A stretch of 64,000 nucleotides of DNA from Hysterangium stoloniferum. Lineage: Eukaryota; Basidiomycota; Agaricomycetes; Hysterangiales; Hysterangiaceae. The notes beneath the pieces were generated by a model, which saw only the letters and a program-made list of their open reading frames with translations, did not search any database and was not told the DNA's origin. Each line of letters opens with the position of its first letter. The stretch's first letter is position 1. Positions 36,481-47,790 of this stretch are shown here, in pieces. Position numbers and translations under genes: made by a program. The stretch is taken from the NCBI GenBank assembly GCA_015178975.1, contig WHVD01000085.1:124001-188000 (forward strand), read 5' to 3'.

Positions 36481-36942
36481 CAGCCTAAATAGACTTAGAA
36501 CCCCTGAAGTCAAGAGTTTACTTGAATATGTATATGCACCCTACTTCGCAAAGAAGGTTTTGAGAGCTGCTTGTGCAAGCTTGTTCTTTTTCTGTGACAA
36601 CAACTATTAAAATAAGAATAAGAATTTACTGATTCCGAAGCTAGATTTAACTTCAATACTAGCTAGTTTATATATATTTTATACTATTTATCAAACAGTA
36701 AAAATATTTATAAACAGGTCAAAAGATTAGACATAGAATAAAACACTATTTGTCTAATATATGCTTTATTTACACTAACCTACAAGGTCTACTGCGATAC
36801 TAACTTATCAGGAGCTTAATGTCATCTTAAGGATCTTGCAAGGATATTCTCAGTATTTATTTATGTGAATATACTTTACTGATTCATAATAAATGAGCAA
36901 ATAGAACAGGGATTATTTGTAATGTAATAAACAGTCAAATTA

Positions 36943-37303
36943 CTCAACAAGAGGTGACTGAAGTCTTAGAGTACAAATAACAATGTAGAGGGATTATTTG
37001 CAATGTAATTAACAGTCAAATTATTCAACTAGAGGTGACTGAAGTTTTAGATTACAAATAACAATGTAAAGAAAACTAATAATCAGTACTCAATTAAGAG
37101 GTGACTATAGTATAAAGGATTAATACCAGAAGCTCAACAAGAGGTGACAGGGAATCCTGATTGGTCAGAAGAGTGACCAGGGGGTAGGACTATTGTCAGA
37201 AGCTCAACAAGAGGTGACAAAGGGATCCTGAGGTAACTTAGGTCAGCAGCTCAACTAGAGGTAACTAAGTGTTTGTATTTATTTGTCCAACAGCCCAACT
37301 AGG
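36943..37303 (+). repeat. Seven spaced copies of CTCAACWAGAGGTGAC motif (unit B)
   Basis: Motif copies at about 36943, 37023, 37090, 37133, 37202, 37250 and 37291, in the same orientation and order as in unit A, with one more copy. The extra copy comes from a local duplication of about 80 bp (36910-36990 and 36990-37070). Confidence 0.65.
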
Positions 37304-37393
37304 GTGGAATAAACTGCTTGCTGCAGTGGCATACTGATGTGGCTGATAAAATGTAGTAAAGATGATATGTATATATTCAAGGCTGGAGCTGAG

Positions 37394-37671
37394 TGCCAGG
37401 AACTGGAAAACCCGCCAGCCTCCGGGCCCCCGGACCCCATCCTACATGCTCCCGACCCTATATATTGTATAGTTACAACTGGAGCTCCCACCGGAGCCTG
37501 CACGTCAACTTGTTTATGCCTGACTCTCTGTATGCACCCCACCTGTCTGCACCTAACCCTCTATGTCTCATACACCAGTCCTCAGACTCCTCCGGACTCC
37601 AGACTCCACCCTACATATACCGGAGAAACCTCTGTGGGACTATCTGTGGAGCTTTGTTTGGGAACTTAACA
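37394..37671 (-). repeat. Deleted L2-type LTR in unit B
   Basis: Starts TGCCAGGAACTGG and ends GGGAACTTAACA, flanked by a perfect CTGAG duplication (37389-37393 and 37672-37676). It is the reverse-oriented, shortened relative of 5966-7063. Unit A carries a different LTR, in the opposite orientation, at exactly this site. Confidence 0.75.
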
Positions 37672-37984
37672 CTGAGCTCCTTATATACATTTTAGTCTGA
37701 GACATTTAGAAGATTCTAGAAGATTGAATGATGTCATTTAGAATTTTCTAGAATTTTCTAGAGCATTGTGGAAGGTTCTAACTACTTCTAAGACACTATA
37801 GAATATTCTTGGCATAATAGAATATTCTACAATATTCTATCTACTATTTGTATCTATTATCTACTTCCTTTGGAAGCTACTGGAATATTCCAGGGAGTTT
37901 CCAGTTTTTGTTGTAGTAGCAAATATGATAACATAATGCTCTTGTGCCTGTGCACGTATGACACCCTTCGCGTGTTGTGACTGT

Positions 37985-38175
37985 CATGTGCTTTTGTGAC
38001 CATCGTGCACCTTTGTGACCATTATGTGCCTTTGTGTGTGACCATTGCATCCCTTTGTGACCATTGCACGCCTTTGTGACCATTGCATGCCTTTGTGACC
38101 ATTGCGCATCTTTGTGACCATTGCGCACCTTTGTGACCATCACATGCCTTTGTGACCATCATGTGCCCTTGTGAC
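37985..38175. repeat. Degenerate 19/20-bp minisatellite in unit B
   Basis: About nine diverged copies of TGTGACCATTGCRYRCCTT, equivalent to the 25-copy array of unit A. Confidence 0.85.
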
Positions 38176-38659
38176 CACTGTCATCTGTTGTGACAGCTGT
38201 CCATCATTGTGACGATTTTCCCACACACCGTGTAATAAATGCCAGGTGGCTGATTTTATATTATTATATAATAATTATATTTACTTTTAGTTAATTATAA
38301 ATATAATAATATTTATTATAATAATAAATATATATATTACCTTGAATATGCGTGATTATTTCACATCAGATTTTGTCCTTGTCAGAGCTTGAAATGTCAT
38401 GTGAATATCATGTGATCACTCACGCGTTGTGAATAAGTGCTGAGTTGCTGGCATATTAATCAAAAAAGAATAAAAGGTAGAAATTCAATAACTTGCTCAA
38501 TTTATGAGATAAAAATACAAAATAAATTGCATAAATTCAAGATAAATCAAGACAATATTGTACAATTTTATCATTGCGATATAAATACATTTAAACTTTC
38601 TTTTTTACAATTTGTTTAGGGGAGATTGGTTAAAAATCAGAAAAAACTTAGAAATACAT

Positions 38660-39702
38660 AATAATCTTCTTTTGAATGAGTCTCTAGATGCCTGTCTCCA
38701 GAATAAATTTGGGATCAAATGAGAATGCTATGGGTGAGAATGAAAAGGCAATCATTGTTATCACTCCCTGATGTTGAAAAAATCAGTGAGAGCATGAACA
38801 GTCAATAGACACATCATAGTGTTCCAAACAGACATCAGAGGATGTTCTGGGATTCAATGTTAAAAAAATCAAGACCAAGAAACATCTCCTCTTTATACCT
38901 TTCTCCATGAATAAAAAGGGATCATACATCTTACTATGTGAGCCATGTGGACAAGTTGAGCCAGACCCTGGCAATTGATCATGCCCCTACTGCATTGGTG
39001 TCACAACTCCTGATATGGTCAACCCCACAGCACATGCAGTGTCCTTTCTTCTTCAACACTCCTCCTCACTGCAGTACTCCACCTTAAGAATGGGTGTCAA
39101 CCACAGGTATTTGATAACATGTGGATGTCATCATAGGAAGAATGGTGGACACTGTTATCTGCATAGTGTGTGCATGACAAGTGTGCTGACAGACACAATG
39201 AGGGACACAAAGTCAACTGCAGCATTTGGTCACAATAGTGAGCATGTGGGGGGAGAGAAGTAGAAACAGGCCATAGCTAAGCATTCACCACCCACAACAT
39301 CAGTGAGATAGTGATGTGTGTGGTACATCATTACCCAGTATAGAATGATTGAACATGTGTTGTTTTGCCTGCATGCCACATTATAGACCTGCGAAAACGC
39401 GCCAATTCATGTGTCCGAAGATGCTGGCCCAAAATTGGAGGGAGCATTGATCACCATTTTGTTTAATTGTTGAACATTGATCAAAATAAGTGCCAAGTTG
39501 ATGCGAGAGGACACTCATGGAGCGCATCAACGTTAACGAGACGAATTAGGCTCAAATGAGAGCCAACCTTGACCCCAGCCTTTTTGTATAACTGTGCAAG
39601 GATATCGCGAGAAACGTTGACTTCCATCGGTGGACGTGTTTTACTTCGAGCCAGCCCATATCTCTTGAGGGTTGTTCCAACTACGTAGACCTATCTACTA
39701 TC
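38660..39702. other. Intergenic, 3' flank of carrier gene
   Basis: No gene recognised. Base composition becomes more GC-balanced beyond about 39390, consistent with the start of host DNA downstream of the carrier gene. Confidence 0.4.
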
Positions 39703-40818
39703 TCAACCCCGTACATCATAACCGAGCAGGTTCAACACGTACTCGTACACTCCAAATGTAATGATAGCAGACGGAACGGAGCGCATCAGGTGCGGCGTCA
39801 TGCCACCATACAAGCCCGCTAAGCCCTCCTCTGCCCTTACCAATCGGAAACACTGCACAAGGCCGACGTATTTGCGGGTCCCATTCTCTATCGGGGCTTG
39901 TCGTAGCCTCGTCCTCAGCACCTGCGGTTATATTAGACAAGAGAAGATGGGTAGAAGGGAAAGGAAGCTGGCAGACCTCGTGGGGATACGTGACCAAAAC
40001 TGCTGCTAGCTTTGCAGATCCCGCAGCTCCGCTAGTGCCAACCCAACTCTTAACTGCATGACCCCAGGTTAAGTCACCCTGCGCGTTGGACCCAGTCGAT
40101 ATTGGGCGAAATAGCTGCTTCAGCTGTTCGTAGAGAACCAGATGGAACACCGTCTCAACCGTGCCTAGATAACTTGCGCCCAGGCCTTGGTACAGACCAC
40201 GGATGCCCTCCTGTTGGAGGATGTTCCGGACGCAGTTGAGACTGCCTGCATACCGTCGAGCCGTAACGTCAGCCCCTTCTGTCCGAACGTCGAGCTGCAG
40301 CCTTGTCTTGATGAGAAAGACTGGGTTCATCACCGTCGAAACCGTTATAGACGCCGCAACAGCAGCCTGCGCGTGAACCAATGCTGTGTCCTCTGCGCAG
40401 TCTAGCATACCCGCTCCGAGACGCTTGCAGTTGCCATAGACATAGAATTTGAGTGCCATCGAGGGGACCACACCCGAGAGGCTCGGTCCGAGACCACGGA
40501 AGAGGCCACGCCAGCCTTCGACATGGCAGATGTTACGCATGACGCCGGCGGTCTGGAGGACATGACGTGACCACACGCCCAGGAAGGAAGCTGGGACGGG
40601 CTGGGGGGAAAGATGTCGCTGACTCATAGAGGACTGGAATCGAGTTTTTAAGACGTCGAGCGGAGAAGTTAACACAGTAGAGGCTACCCCTGCGGCTCTG
40701 CAGGACGGTGAATGAGGACTTGCACCGAGAATCTGGATGAGGTGACTTACGCGCCAGCGAGAAAATGTTTCTGGTCGGGCAAGTAGGGGAGTTGTCCTGT
40801 TGCAGCGTCTGATGGCAT
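39703..40818 (-). CDS. RIM2: Mitochondrial carrier, Rim2-type pyrimidine nucleotide transporter
   Basis: Three exons on the minus strand: 40818-40751, 40697-39977 and 39921-39703. Introns of 53 and 55 nt have GT...AG borders, and the total is 336 codons including the stop (335 aa). It has three SLC25 repeats with signatures PLDVLKTRF, PVFLIKTRLQLD and YPHEVVLRTRLRQAP. The altered second signature and the third repeat GKYxGLVQCFRLVRAEEG...LYGGMTPHLMRSVPSA are characteristic of the Rim2/SLC25A33-36 subgroup, which exchanges pyrimidine nucleotides (and co-transports iron in yeast) across the inner mitochondrial membrane. The start MPSDAATGQLPYLPDQKHF is followed by FLAGAAAGVASTVLTSPLD, the usual first helix. 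No lesion is seen. It appears to be an intact host gene. The subfamily assignment rests on motif memory, not on a tree. Confidence 0.9.
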
Positions 40819-41960
40819 TGACACCAACTTTGTATCTGTTGCTATTGTTATCTATTCGTCCCGAGGACGGGAGTTCGATGAGTAGCTACTTACTGGGGCT
40901 GGGGAAAAAGCAGTTGAGGAGGATCTTTGTCTTTGTCCATGTTTGGGTGAGTGGACCCCGGTGGACGCGAATCCAGAGGGCCACAGGCTCCATTGCGCAA
41001 AACATGCTGATGGGGACATGAGCGAGCCCCAACAGCATGCCAAACTAATAGTAAATACATGAAAAATCAATCTAAACTAGAGTTTTAGGGCAATAAAGGA
41101 GCAGGAAAGGGTGGGATGGCGGGAAAAAGAAAATTAATCAAGGAAAGGCTGAGCAATCCTTGAGGGCCGGCCACTCAGACGATGGTGGCAAGAGACAAAA
41201 GGCGGCGGGAGCTGACTCCCCGATGGCGGAGCTTAAAAGGGGAAACATTCCCATTACAAAGAACACGTACTAACGGGATTAGTCCGTTCCAGCTGGGTCG
41301 ACGTGCCTTTAATAGGATTTATCAATTAACAGCCCTTGGTTTTCTTGATCTGATCGGATCTCTTCGTGCCGCGTTCTGATCGCGTGTTGGGATGGCACAT
41401 GGCTTCCATGACTACCATGGCTTACCAAAAATCCATTATTTCACTTGCACCGAACTCGGCAATTTTGAAGCTATTCTCACCATTTTCTTTTCTTTTTTGG
41501 TTATATAGGTATATTTTTACATATACTTCTATATTTGAGCAAGTTCTCTCCAATATTGTTGCTGTTTTCAAGTCATCTGGAGTAAGTAGAATCATACATT
41601 TGAGGCTCTAAGGCCATCCCTGTACCCTATACTACTACTATAGCCATACCAATGGCTGTTGAGGATATATGTTTGACAATGATACGATGGGTTACACAGA
41701 AGACAATGTAGCAAATGCTATACCCAACATTACAGATAATGACTATTCACTTACCACAGCCGCCTAGAGAAATGCTGTTCCAAAAGGCACCCTAGGTATT
41801 CAACCAAATTAGAAATGGGAAAATACAATATCTATGTGACAGACTTATAAGACCCAGGTTTGCCATCAGTTATATAAACTGTTATAAGAGCACAAGTTGG
41901 CATCATATGTAAGTCCTTATATATATGTATATATAATCTATCATATAATACTAGACTATA
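40819..41960. promoter_or_regulatory. Upstream region of carrier gene, then AT-rich intergenic DNA
   Basis: 40819-41400 is relatively GC-rich and would hold the carrier promoter. I see no clear TATA box in a fixed place, and the frames on the other strand look like shadows. From 41600 the sequence turns AT-rich and repeat-like. Confidence 0.3.
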
Positions 41961-42034
41961 GGGCCAGTAGCTCAGTGGTTAAGAGTACCTGCATATAAAG
42001 CCAGGAGGTCCTTGGTTCAATCCCAGGCTGGGTC
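41961..42034 (+). tRNA. tRNA-like sequence (pseudo-tRNA or SINE head)
   Basis: 74 nt that fold into an imperfect cloverleaf. The acceptor GGGCCAG/CTGGGTC has one mismatch and one wobble. The D arm is GCTC-AGTGGTTAA-GAGT. The anticodon stem CCTGC/GCCAGG has a bulge. The T arm is CTTGG-TTCAATC-CCAGG. Internal pol III boxes are present (TAGCTCAGTGG and GGTTCAATCCC). A run TTCTTTT follows at about 42037. The anticodon cannot be read safely because of the bulge. It could be a decayed tRNA gene or the head of a tRNA-derived SINE. Confidence 0.5.
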
Positions 42035-42479
42035 AATTCTTTTCTATGCCTTTTAACACCAAATGCATAACATTCCAGCCAAAAATGAAGCTATTCAACC
42101 AAAGTAGCTACTTTCTAAGCACCAGGAAGATATACTTGTTTAGTAGATACTATGCCAGGAGATTTTAGGCTATACATTGTCATGTAGCCAGGTCCAAAAA
42201 TGTGTTGACAGTCGCTTTGCTACCTCACAGAAAGCATGCTAGCTGCAACTAGATAGTACCAAAAACCTTTCAGAAATAGCTACTAAAATATGGAAAAGAG
42301 AGTCTGCTCAATTCAATGTGTTTACACCAAAAGCTGTCAACTCACACTTTAATATTTGGGAGTAATATAGCTGGATCAAGCCAGAAAACATCGTCAATGT
42401 CAATAATGGTCAGATTATGGCCAGTTTTGGTACATAAATAGCTGGTTTTTTTAACATAACTAGCTAACAAAGCTTAAGA

Positions 42480-43532
42480 AGGCTATGATAGCCTCATTTG
42501 TGGGTCCTCTGACTCCAAATAAAGAAGGCATTTCTAAAAGGGGTTTAGGTCAATATTAGACCACATTTGTCGAAGCTATTACTGCCGATGGTTGTGCTTT
42601 CGCCCATGGTCTGATTTTCAAAGGCAAAAAGCTTCAAGCATCATGGTTTGAAAATGAGGTAGTAAAAAAAAAAAGTAGCTAATTGGGACTACATAATAAT
42701 GTATAATGGGTGGACTGATAACAATGTAGCCCTGTCTTTGCTGATGAAGGTCTATCTACTACAAATGCAGTCAGCTGACCTATCAGATGCTCAGTCAATT
42801 TTCCTTGATGGACAAAAAAGCCACATGAGGGCAAGTTGCTAGCTATATTGATGCTATAGCTACTATTTGCTTTCTAAACAATGTCTATTACTGTTATCTG
42901 CAATGCATTACTCCCATATTCTCCAGCTGGCAGATAATGGTGTTTTTAATGCTGTCAAAGCTACCTATAGAAAAGCACTACAAAAGCTAGCCAGCTTGAC
43001 GGATTCTGCACCAGTTCACAAGGTTAATCCTCTACATTGCTATGCTAAAGTAAGATAAATCGACATGACTAAAAAGAATAATACAATTAGGCTAAAAACT
43101 ACTGGAAATTTGCCAGTACACATTGCAAGGCTCTGTCATGTTTGGAAATTCAGCTAGATAAGGTGGAATATAGCACCCCTAAGCCTCAAGCGGATGGTGA
43201 TGGTAATGGCTTAGAGACCACACCCACTACCAGCCATCAAATAAGAGATCTAGCCAAAGACAAGAGTTTGTTAAATAGATGGGACTATAGTCTTATCACT
43301 TTGAATGAAAAGAAAAGAAAGTAGTGGTGTTGAAGGCTCATATACAGTATGTAGATTAGAGGAGGAAGTGAACCATTTGCAGCAATTGAAGAAAGGGAGG
43401 AGGGTCCCTAACCTAAACAGTCACTTTCAAGCTATAGCTAAGGCTCTGGTCACTAGTGAAGATATTCCCAGCCTAAAAAGGGAAAAAATGAAGGTAGTGG
43501 ATGAGTCATCTGGCACAGTCCAAATGCATTAA
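42480..43532 (+). pseudogene. DDE_1 (pogo/Fot-type) transposase relic
   Basis: Broken plus-strand coding with recognisable pieces in order: GLGQY and FVEAITADGCAFAHGLIFKG (first Asp, about 42560-42620), GWTDNNVALSLL (about 42710), a degenerate FLDGQKSH second motif (about 42810), HILQLADNGVFNAVKATYRK (third Asp region, about 42915), LASLTDSAPVHKVNPLHCYA (about 42985-43050), and a Lys-rich tail to 43532. It is a different subgroup from the transposase at 25230, judged by the SLTDSAPVxKxNxLxCYAK block typical of fungal pogo/Fot elements. Several stops and frame changes are present and the N-terminal DNA-binding part is not seen. Confidence 0.75.
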
Positions 43533-44460
43533 AAGTGGTCAGGAAGTGAAAAAAACCAGTGTGGTTTGATAACTGGTCAGTTTATAGATAATCCTACTCT
43601 TATATTAATTAGTAAATGAAGCAGCAAAAAAGTAGGATTTTGTTGACAATGTGAAAAATTGGCTGTTCAGTTGGTTAGTGCAGTTGGTGGGCCATGGTAA
43701 GTAATATAGATCATGCACTGACAGTAAGCTTATTGAGAATTCTCAAGTTAACAATGACTGTCAAGCTTGGGAGTCAGTAGGTCAGGCTGCAACATTCACT
43801 GCGGTTGATGGAGAAGGTGGTGTCACATAGTATGTTAAAAGCAGTAGAGCACAGCATTGAAAGAACTTGAATTGATTAACAAAAGCAGTCATCTCTGGCA
43901 TATACAGTGGCTCTAAGTAGCTGTCAACAGTGTAGTAAGCTCCAGGGGTCTGACAGGTGGTGTTGTGGACAGATTGGCCTTTGACATTGTGGTGTGTATC
44001 ACAGAACTGACATAGACTATTTGTTGACAAGAACCACTCGACCAACAAAAGGGAAATCCCTTCTGCGGAAGGTATTGGGTCTGTCTTATCTGGATGTTGA
44101 CACTATTACAGAAACAGGGCACTGCAAGAATGGTCTGTATTTGTGTGAAATAATGCAGTAGAGAGCAAAAGAGAAGCTTGGCCAACTGGGCCCACAAAAG
44201 CCGTCTTTAAGAGGGACAATGTTGAGAGCTCATCATGTGTCACCAAGCCTAATTAGGTCTAGTGTCTGGCCTTGCTTCAGCAGTGTGATCCAAGGGATAT
44301 TATAGTTCAGAGAAGGGGTGGCCAGTTCCATCATGTGTATGATTCACAAGCCATTTATATCACCACCCCTTCATGATGTCATGCTCTTCCCTAGGGGTGA
44401 GTGTGGTTGATCATGGGACATTCCCTATGCAAAACAAAATTGGCAGCCCCAGCCTGGACA
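43533..44460. other. AT-rich spacer before Helitron
   Basis: No recognised gene. Short frames on both strands show no family resemblance. It may contain the decayed 5' part of the Helitron. Confidence 0.35.
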
Positions 44461-47400
44461 GCAGGATGAAGAAGGTGAAGATGAAGATAAAAGTCATAAA
44501 GTGACCCAATGTGAATATTATGCCTATTGCCTATTTCCCAGAGCAAATGAAGCCATGACCATTTCTATACACAAAAGCTATTCCAGCAGTATATTGTTAA
44601 TATCAGCAGGGGTCTGGTTGGGAAGCAATTCATAGGTGACCTCCTCCCAATTGGGATTGGGAGTCATAGTGATAAAGCAGCTGGCATTTCCATACTTGCG
44701 TACAATTGCAAATGAATTCTGTAGACTTTGCCTCATATCCCTTGAACCCCTAGTAAATGAAGAAGGTAGTATCACCCTCTGACCAATACTATTAGCATCT
44801 GTATTCACATCCTGATTTGTAAATGCATCAACCACCTAGTTGTAGAGTTCTGTGCGTAACCTTGGTTGATTATCCCTCAGAAACCTCAATCTGTGCTGCT
44901 CTGTTATGGCCCAGGTCAGCCTGCTTTGGTGTCCCTTGTCTTTGCTGCCAAGAAGGCTAAGTTGCTCAAGATGATCACAGAAGATCACATCTTTGGTAGA
45001 ACAGTAGCTCATATCCATGTTATTGAATTCCAAAAGTGTGGTCTTCCACACATGCACTGCCTCATATGGTTTGATGACCAGAATAAGCCAAGGACACCAG
45101 AAGATGTCAACTCAATGGTTTCTGCCTGTTTTCCAGATCCTGAAACACATCCCAGACTCTTTAATTTAGTAAGGCAACTCATGACCCATGGTCCCTGTGG
45201 AACTGATCATCCAAATGCTGCCTGTATGGTAGATAAAAAATGTAGTAAACACTATCCAAAGGAGTGGTGTGAAGCCACCATTGTCAATGAGGAAGGCTAT
45301 CCAACATGCCATCACCCTAACAATGGAAGGGTTTATGAAACTCCCAAGTTTACATATGACAACAGACATGTTGTCCCTTACTCCCCTATTTTAATTCTCA
45401 CCTTTGAATGCCACATCAATGTAGAGTTGACCTTTACCAATAGGTCAATGAAGTACATGTATAAATACTGTTACAAGGGCCATGATCGTACAACTATGGA
45501 ATTTGGAACAACACCAGATAAGCTTCAACAGTACCTTGATGCATGTTATGTCAGTACACATGAGTCTGTCTGGTGGTTAATGCACAATGAATTCCACATC
45601 CAGGTTCCTGCAGTAATGGCACTTCATGTCCATCTCCCTGGGGAAAACACTGTAGTTTTTGATGGTGATCAAGGTGCTGCTGAGGCTTTGCAAAGGGCAG
45701 AGCATTCAGGGACAACTCTCATGGCTTATTTTGAGGCTAATGCTAAGGATCTCATTTGATATAATGGACAGCATGCCAAGGATACATTTTATATGGACTT
45801 TCCTGAGTATTTCATATTTGTACCCAAGACTAAATCATGGAAGCCATGTCAATGTGGCTTTCCATAGGGCATATTCATTTTGTTAATATTGCCAATGGGA
45901 AAAGATCCCACCTCCATACATTGCTCACTGTTGTCAAAGGTACCACCTCATTTGAACAGCTCAGGACCTTTCAGGGTGAGACTTATCCCACATTTCAACA
46001 AGCCTGTGTTGCACGTGGTTTGCTTGAAGATGATTGCCAGTGGCACATGTGCCTCACAGAAGCTGGTCACATAGACTCTGGGTTTCAACTTCACAGATTG
46101 TTTGCTATCATTTTGACCATATCCTCCGCTGCACAACCCCATGAACTCTGGAATGACTTTCAAGTATTTCTTTGTGATTATTTGAAGTTTATAATTCAGC
46201 AAGAATATGGCATTCACAATCCATCACCAAACAGCATTTATGACTTTGGTCTCTATGAGATTGATAAAATCCTCCACTATTCTGGAAAGTCCCTCTCACA
46301 CTATCCAACTATGCCAAACTGCACTGATGATTGGGATGAGATTATTGGCAACTGTCTCATTAAGGAGCAGTCAGATTATGATGTTGATATTGAGCATGCC
46401 AGTGCCTAAGCTAATCTTGAAAAGTGCAATCCTGAACAACAAGCTGCCTTTGAGACTATCATGAAGGCAGTAGATGAGGAGCAGCAGGGCAAATTGTTTT
46501 TTGTGAATGGTTCAAGTGGCACTGGCAAGTCCTTTGTATGGAATACTCTGGCACATGCACATCATGCCAAAGGCTATATTGTGCTTTGTGTGGCATCTTC
46601 TGGAATTGCATCAATGATTCTCAAGGGTGGTTGCACTTCTTATAGCACATTTTCAATCCCTGTTCCCTGTGAGAAGGATGCTCTATGTCATATCAAAAAG
46701 GGTTCAGAAAAAGCAGAGCTTATGAAGAAGGTCTGACTGATTATCTGGGATGAAGTTCCAATGCAGTCACATTTCACATATGAGGCAGTTGACAGAACCC
46801 TAAGGGATTTATTAGACAAGGAGGATCTTCCCTTTGGAGGGATTCCTGTTGCCTGGGGAGGTGACTTTCAGCAGACTTTGCCTGTTGTACCAAAGGGTTC
46901 AAAAGAACAGATCATTGGACAATGTATCCAGAAATCAGAATTGTGGAAGCATATCAAGGTACTGTTATTGAAAAAGAATATGCGGGTGGACCAGGATGAT
47001 CCAGACAGTCAACAGTTTCCTCAGTGGCTATTGGATATAGGCCATGGGAAGGATTTACCTTTGGATCATACAATGGATATTCCTCCTCATATGATCTGTG
47101 GCAAGATGAAGACTTCTTAGACCAGGCAATTCTGTGTCCAAGGAATTCAGAAGTAGATGAGATTAATTCAGAACTTCTGAATAAATTCCCTGGAGACAGT
47201 TGTGTGTACCATAGTGCTAATACTGCAGAGGGAGATAGTGAGACAGAGATGTATCCTGTAGAGTATTTGAACAGCCTGAATTTTGGTGGAATCTCACCGA
47301 GTCAACTTGAGGTGAAGCCAGGAGTACCTTTGATGCTGTTATGGAACATAGATCCACAGAGGGGGCTTTTCAATGGGACACAATTGTGACTAGTGAAAAT

Positions 47401-47790
47401 GGAAAATCATTTGCTTCAAGTGCAGATTTTAACTGGACCATGTACTGGGAAACTGGCATTTCTTTCACAAATCAAAATAATTACAAATGATGATCAACTG
47501 CCATTTAAACTGCATTGTATTCAGTTTCCAGTGTGGTTGGCATTTGGAATGACAATTAACAAGTCACAGGGAGTGTCTTTGAAAGTGGTGGGAATAGATT
47601 TGTGAATGGCAGTGTTTGGACATGGGCGATTGTATGTGGGACTTTCAAGGGGAAGAAGTTGGAATAGGATAAAAATATTATTAAAAGAGACAAAGAGAAC
47701 AGCAAATATAGCATACACTGGAGGCATCCCAAGGTTTTTGGAGTTTGAAAACCTTTCAAAAATCCTAATATTTGGCCAGATTTTCTGAGA
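44460..47790 (+). mobile_element. Helitron (Rep/HUH plus Pif1 helicase), decayed and internally inverted
   Basis: The Helitron-like N domain starts with TQCEYYAYCLFPRANEA (about 44500). The Rep block has the HUH-type motif GLPHMHCLIW (about 45040). The zinc-binding HGPCG...CSKHYPK and YVSTHESVWWL blocks follow (to about 45580). The Pif1 helicase has Walker A GSSGTGKS (about 46513), Walker B LIIWDEVPM (about 46740), GGDFQQTLPVV (about 46860), FGMTINKSQG (about 47545) and FGHGRLYVGLSRG (about 47615). 44602-44913 is inverted relative to the rest. There are in-frame stops at about 45757 (TGA), 46407, 46734 (TGA), 47387 (TGA) and 47603 (TGA), with frame changes near 45866 and 47100. At least two of the TGA codons stand where relatives have Arg. 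The 5' TC and 3' CTRR ends were not located. Confidence 0.85.
44602..44913 (-). other. Inverted segment inside the Helitron coding region
   Basis: Plus-strand coding ends at FQQYIVN (44581-44601) and resumes at GQPALVSLVF (44914 on). The intervening part of the family sequence (EQHRLRFLRDNQPRLRTELY, then IGQRVILPSSFTRGSRDM, then FITMTPNPNWEEV, LLPNQTPAD) lies on the minus strand between them. The segment therefore reads through correctly if this interval is flipped. Confidence 0.85.

Larger units (their letters stand above)
35224..38659. mobile_element. Unclassified dispersed unit B
   Basis: Second copy of the unit at 7200-10939, in the same orientation and about 2.0 kb after removing nested LTRs. 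The same order is found: AATGCTCTATCAAAATGTGC near the left end, spaced CTCAACWAGAGGTGAC motifs, GGCTGGAGCTGAG, TTCTAGAA-rich DNA, degenerate minisatellite, AT-rich end with CTTAGAAATACATA. It begins about 70 bp after the recombinase stop codon. No target-site duplication is visible and no coding region is seen. Confidence 0.6.

Noticed and set aside
32833-38659. A complete Starship-type giant element
   Set aside because: A captain-like gene is present, but I see no boundary repeats, cargo set or empty site. The adjoining unit B also occurs without a recombinase at 7.2 kb.
40800-41021. Plus-strand frame opposite the carrier gene start
   Set aside because: It overlaps the first exon and promoter of the carrier on the other strand and has no family resemblance.
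44866-44913. Plus-strand start of the 297-codon Helitron frame at 44866
   Set aside because: The first residues lie in the inverted segment and do not match the family. True plus-strand coding resumes at about 44914.
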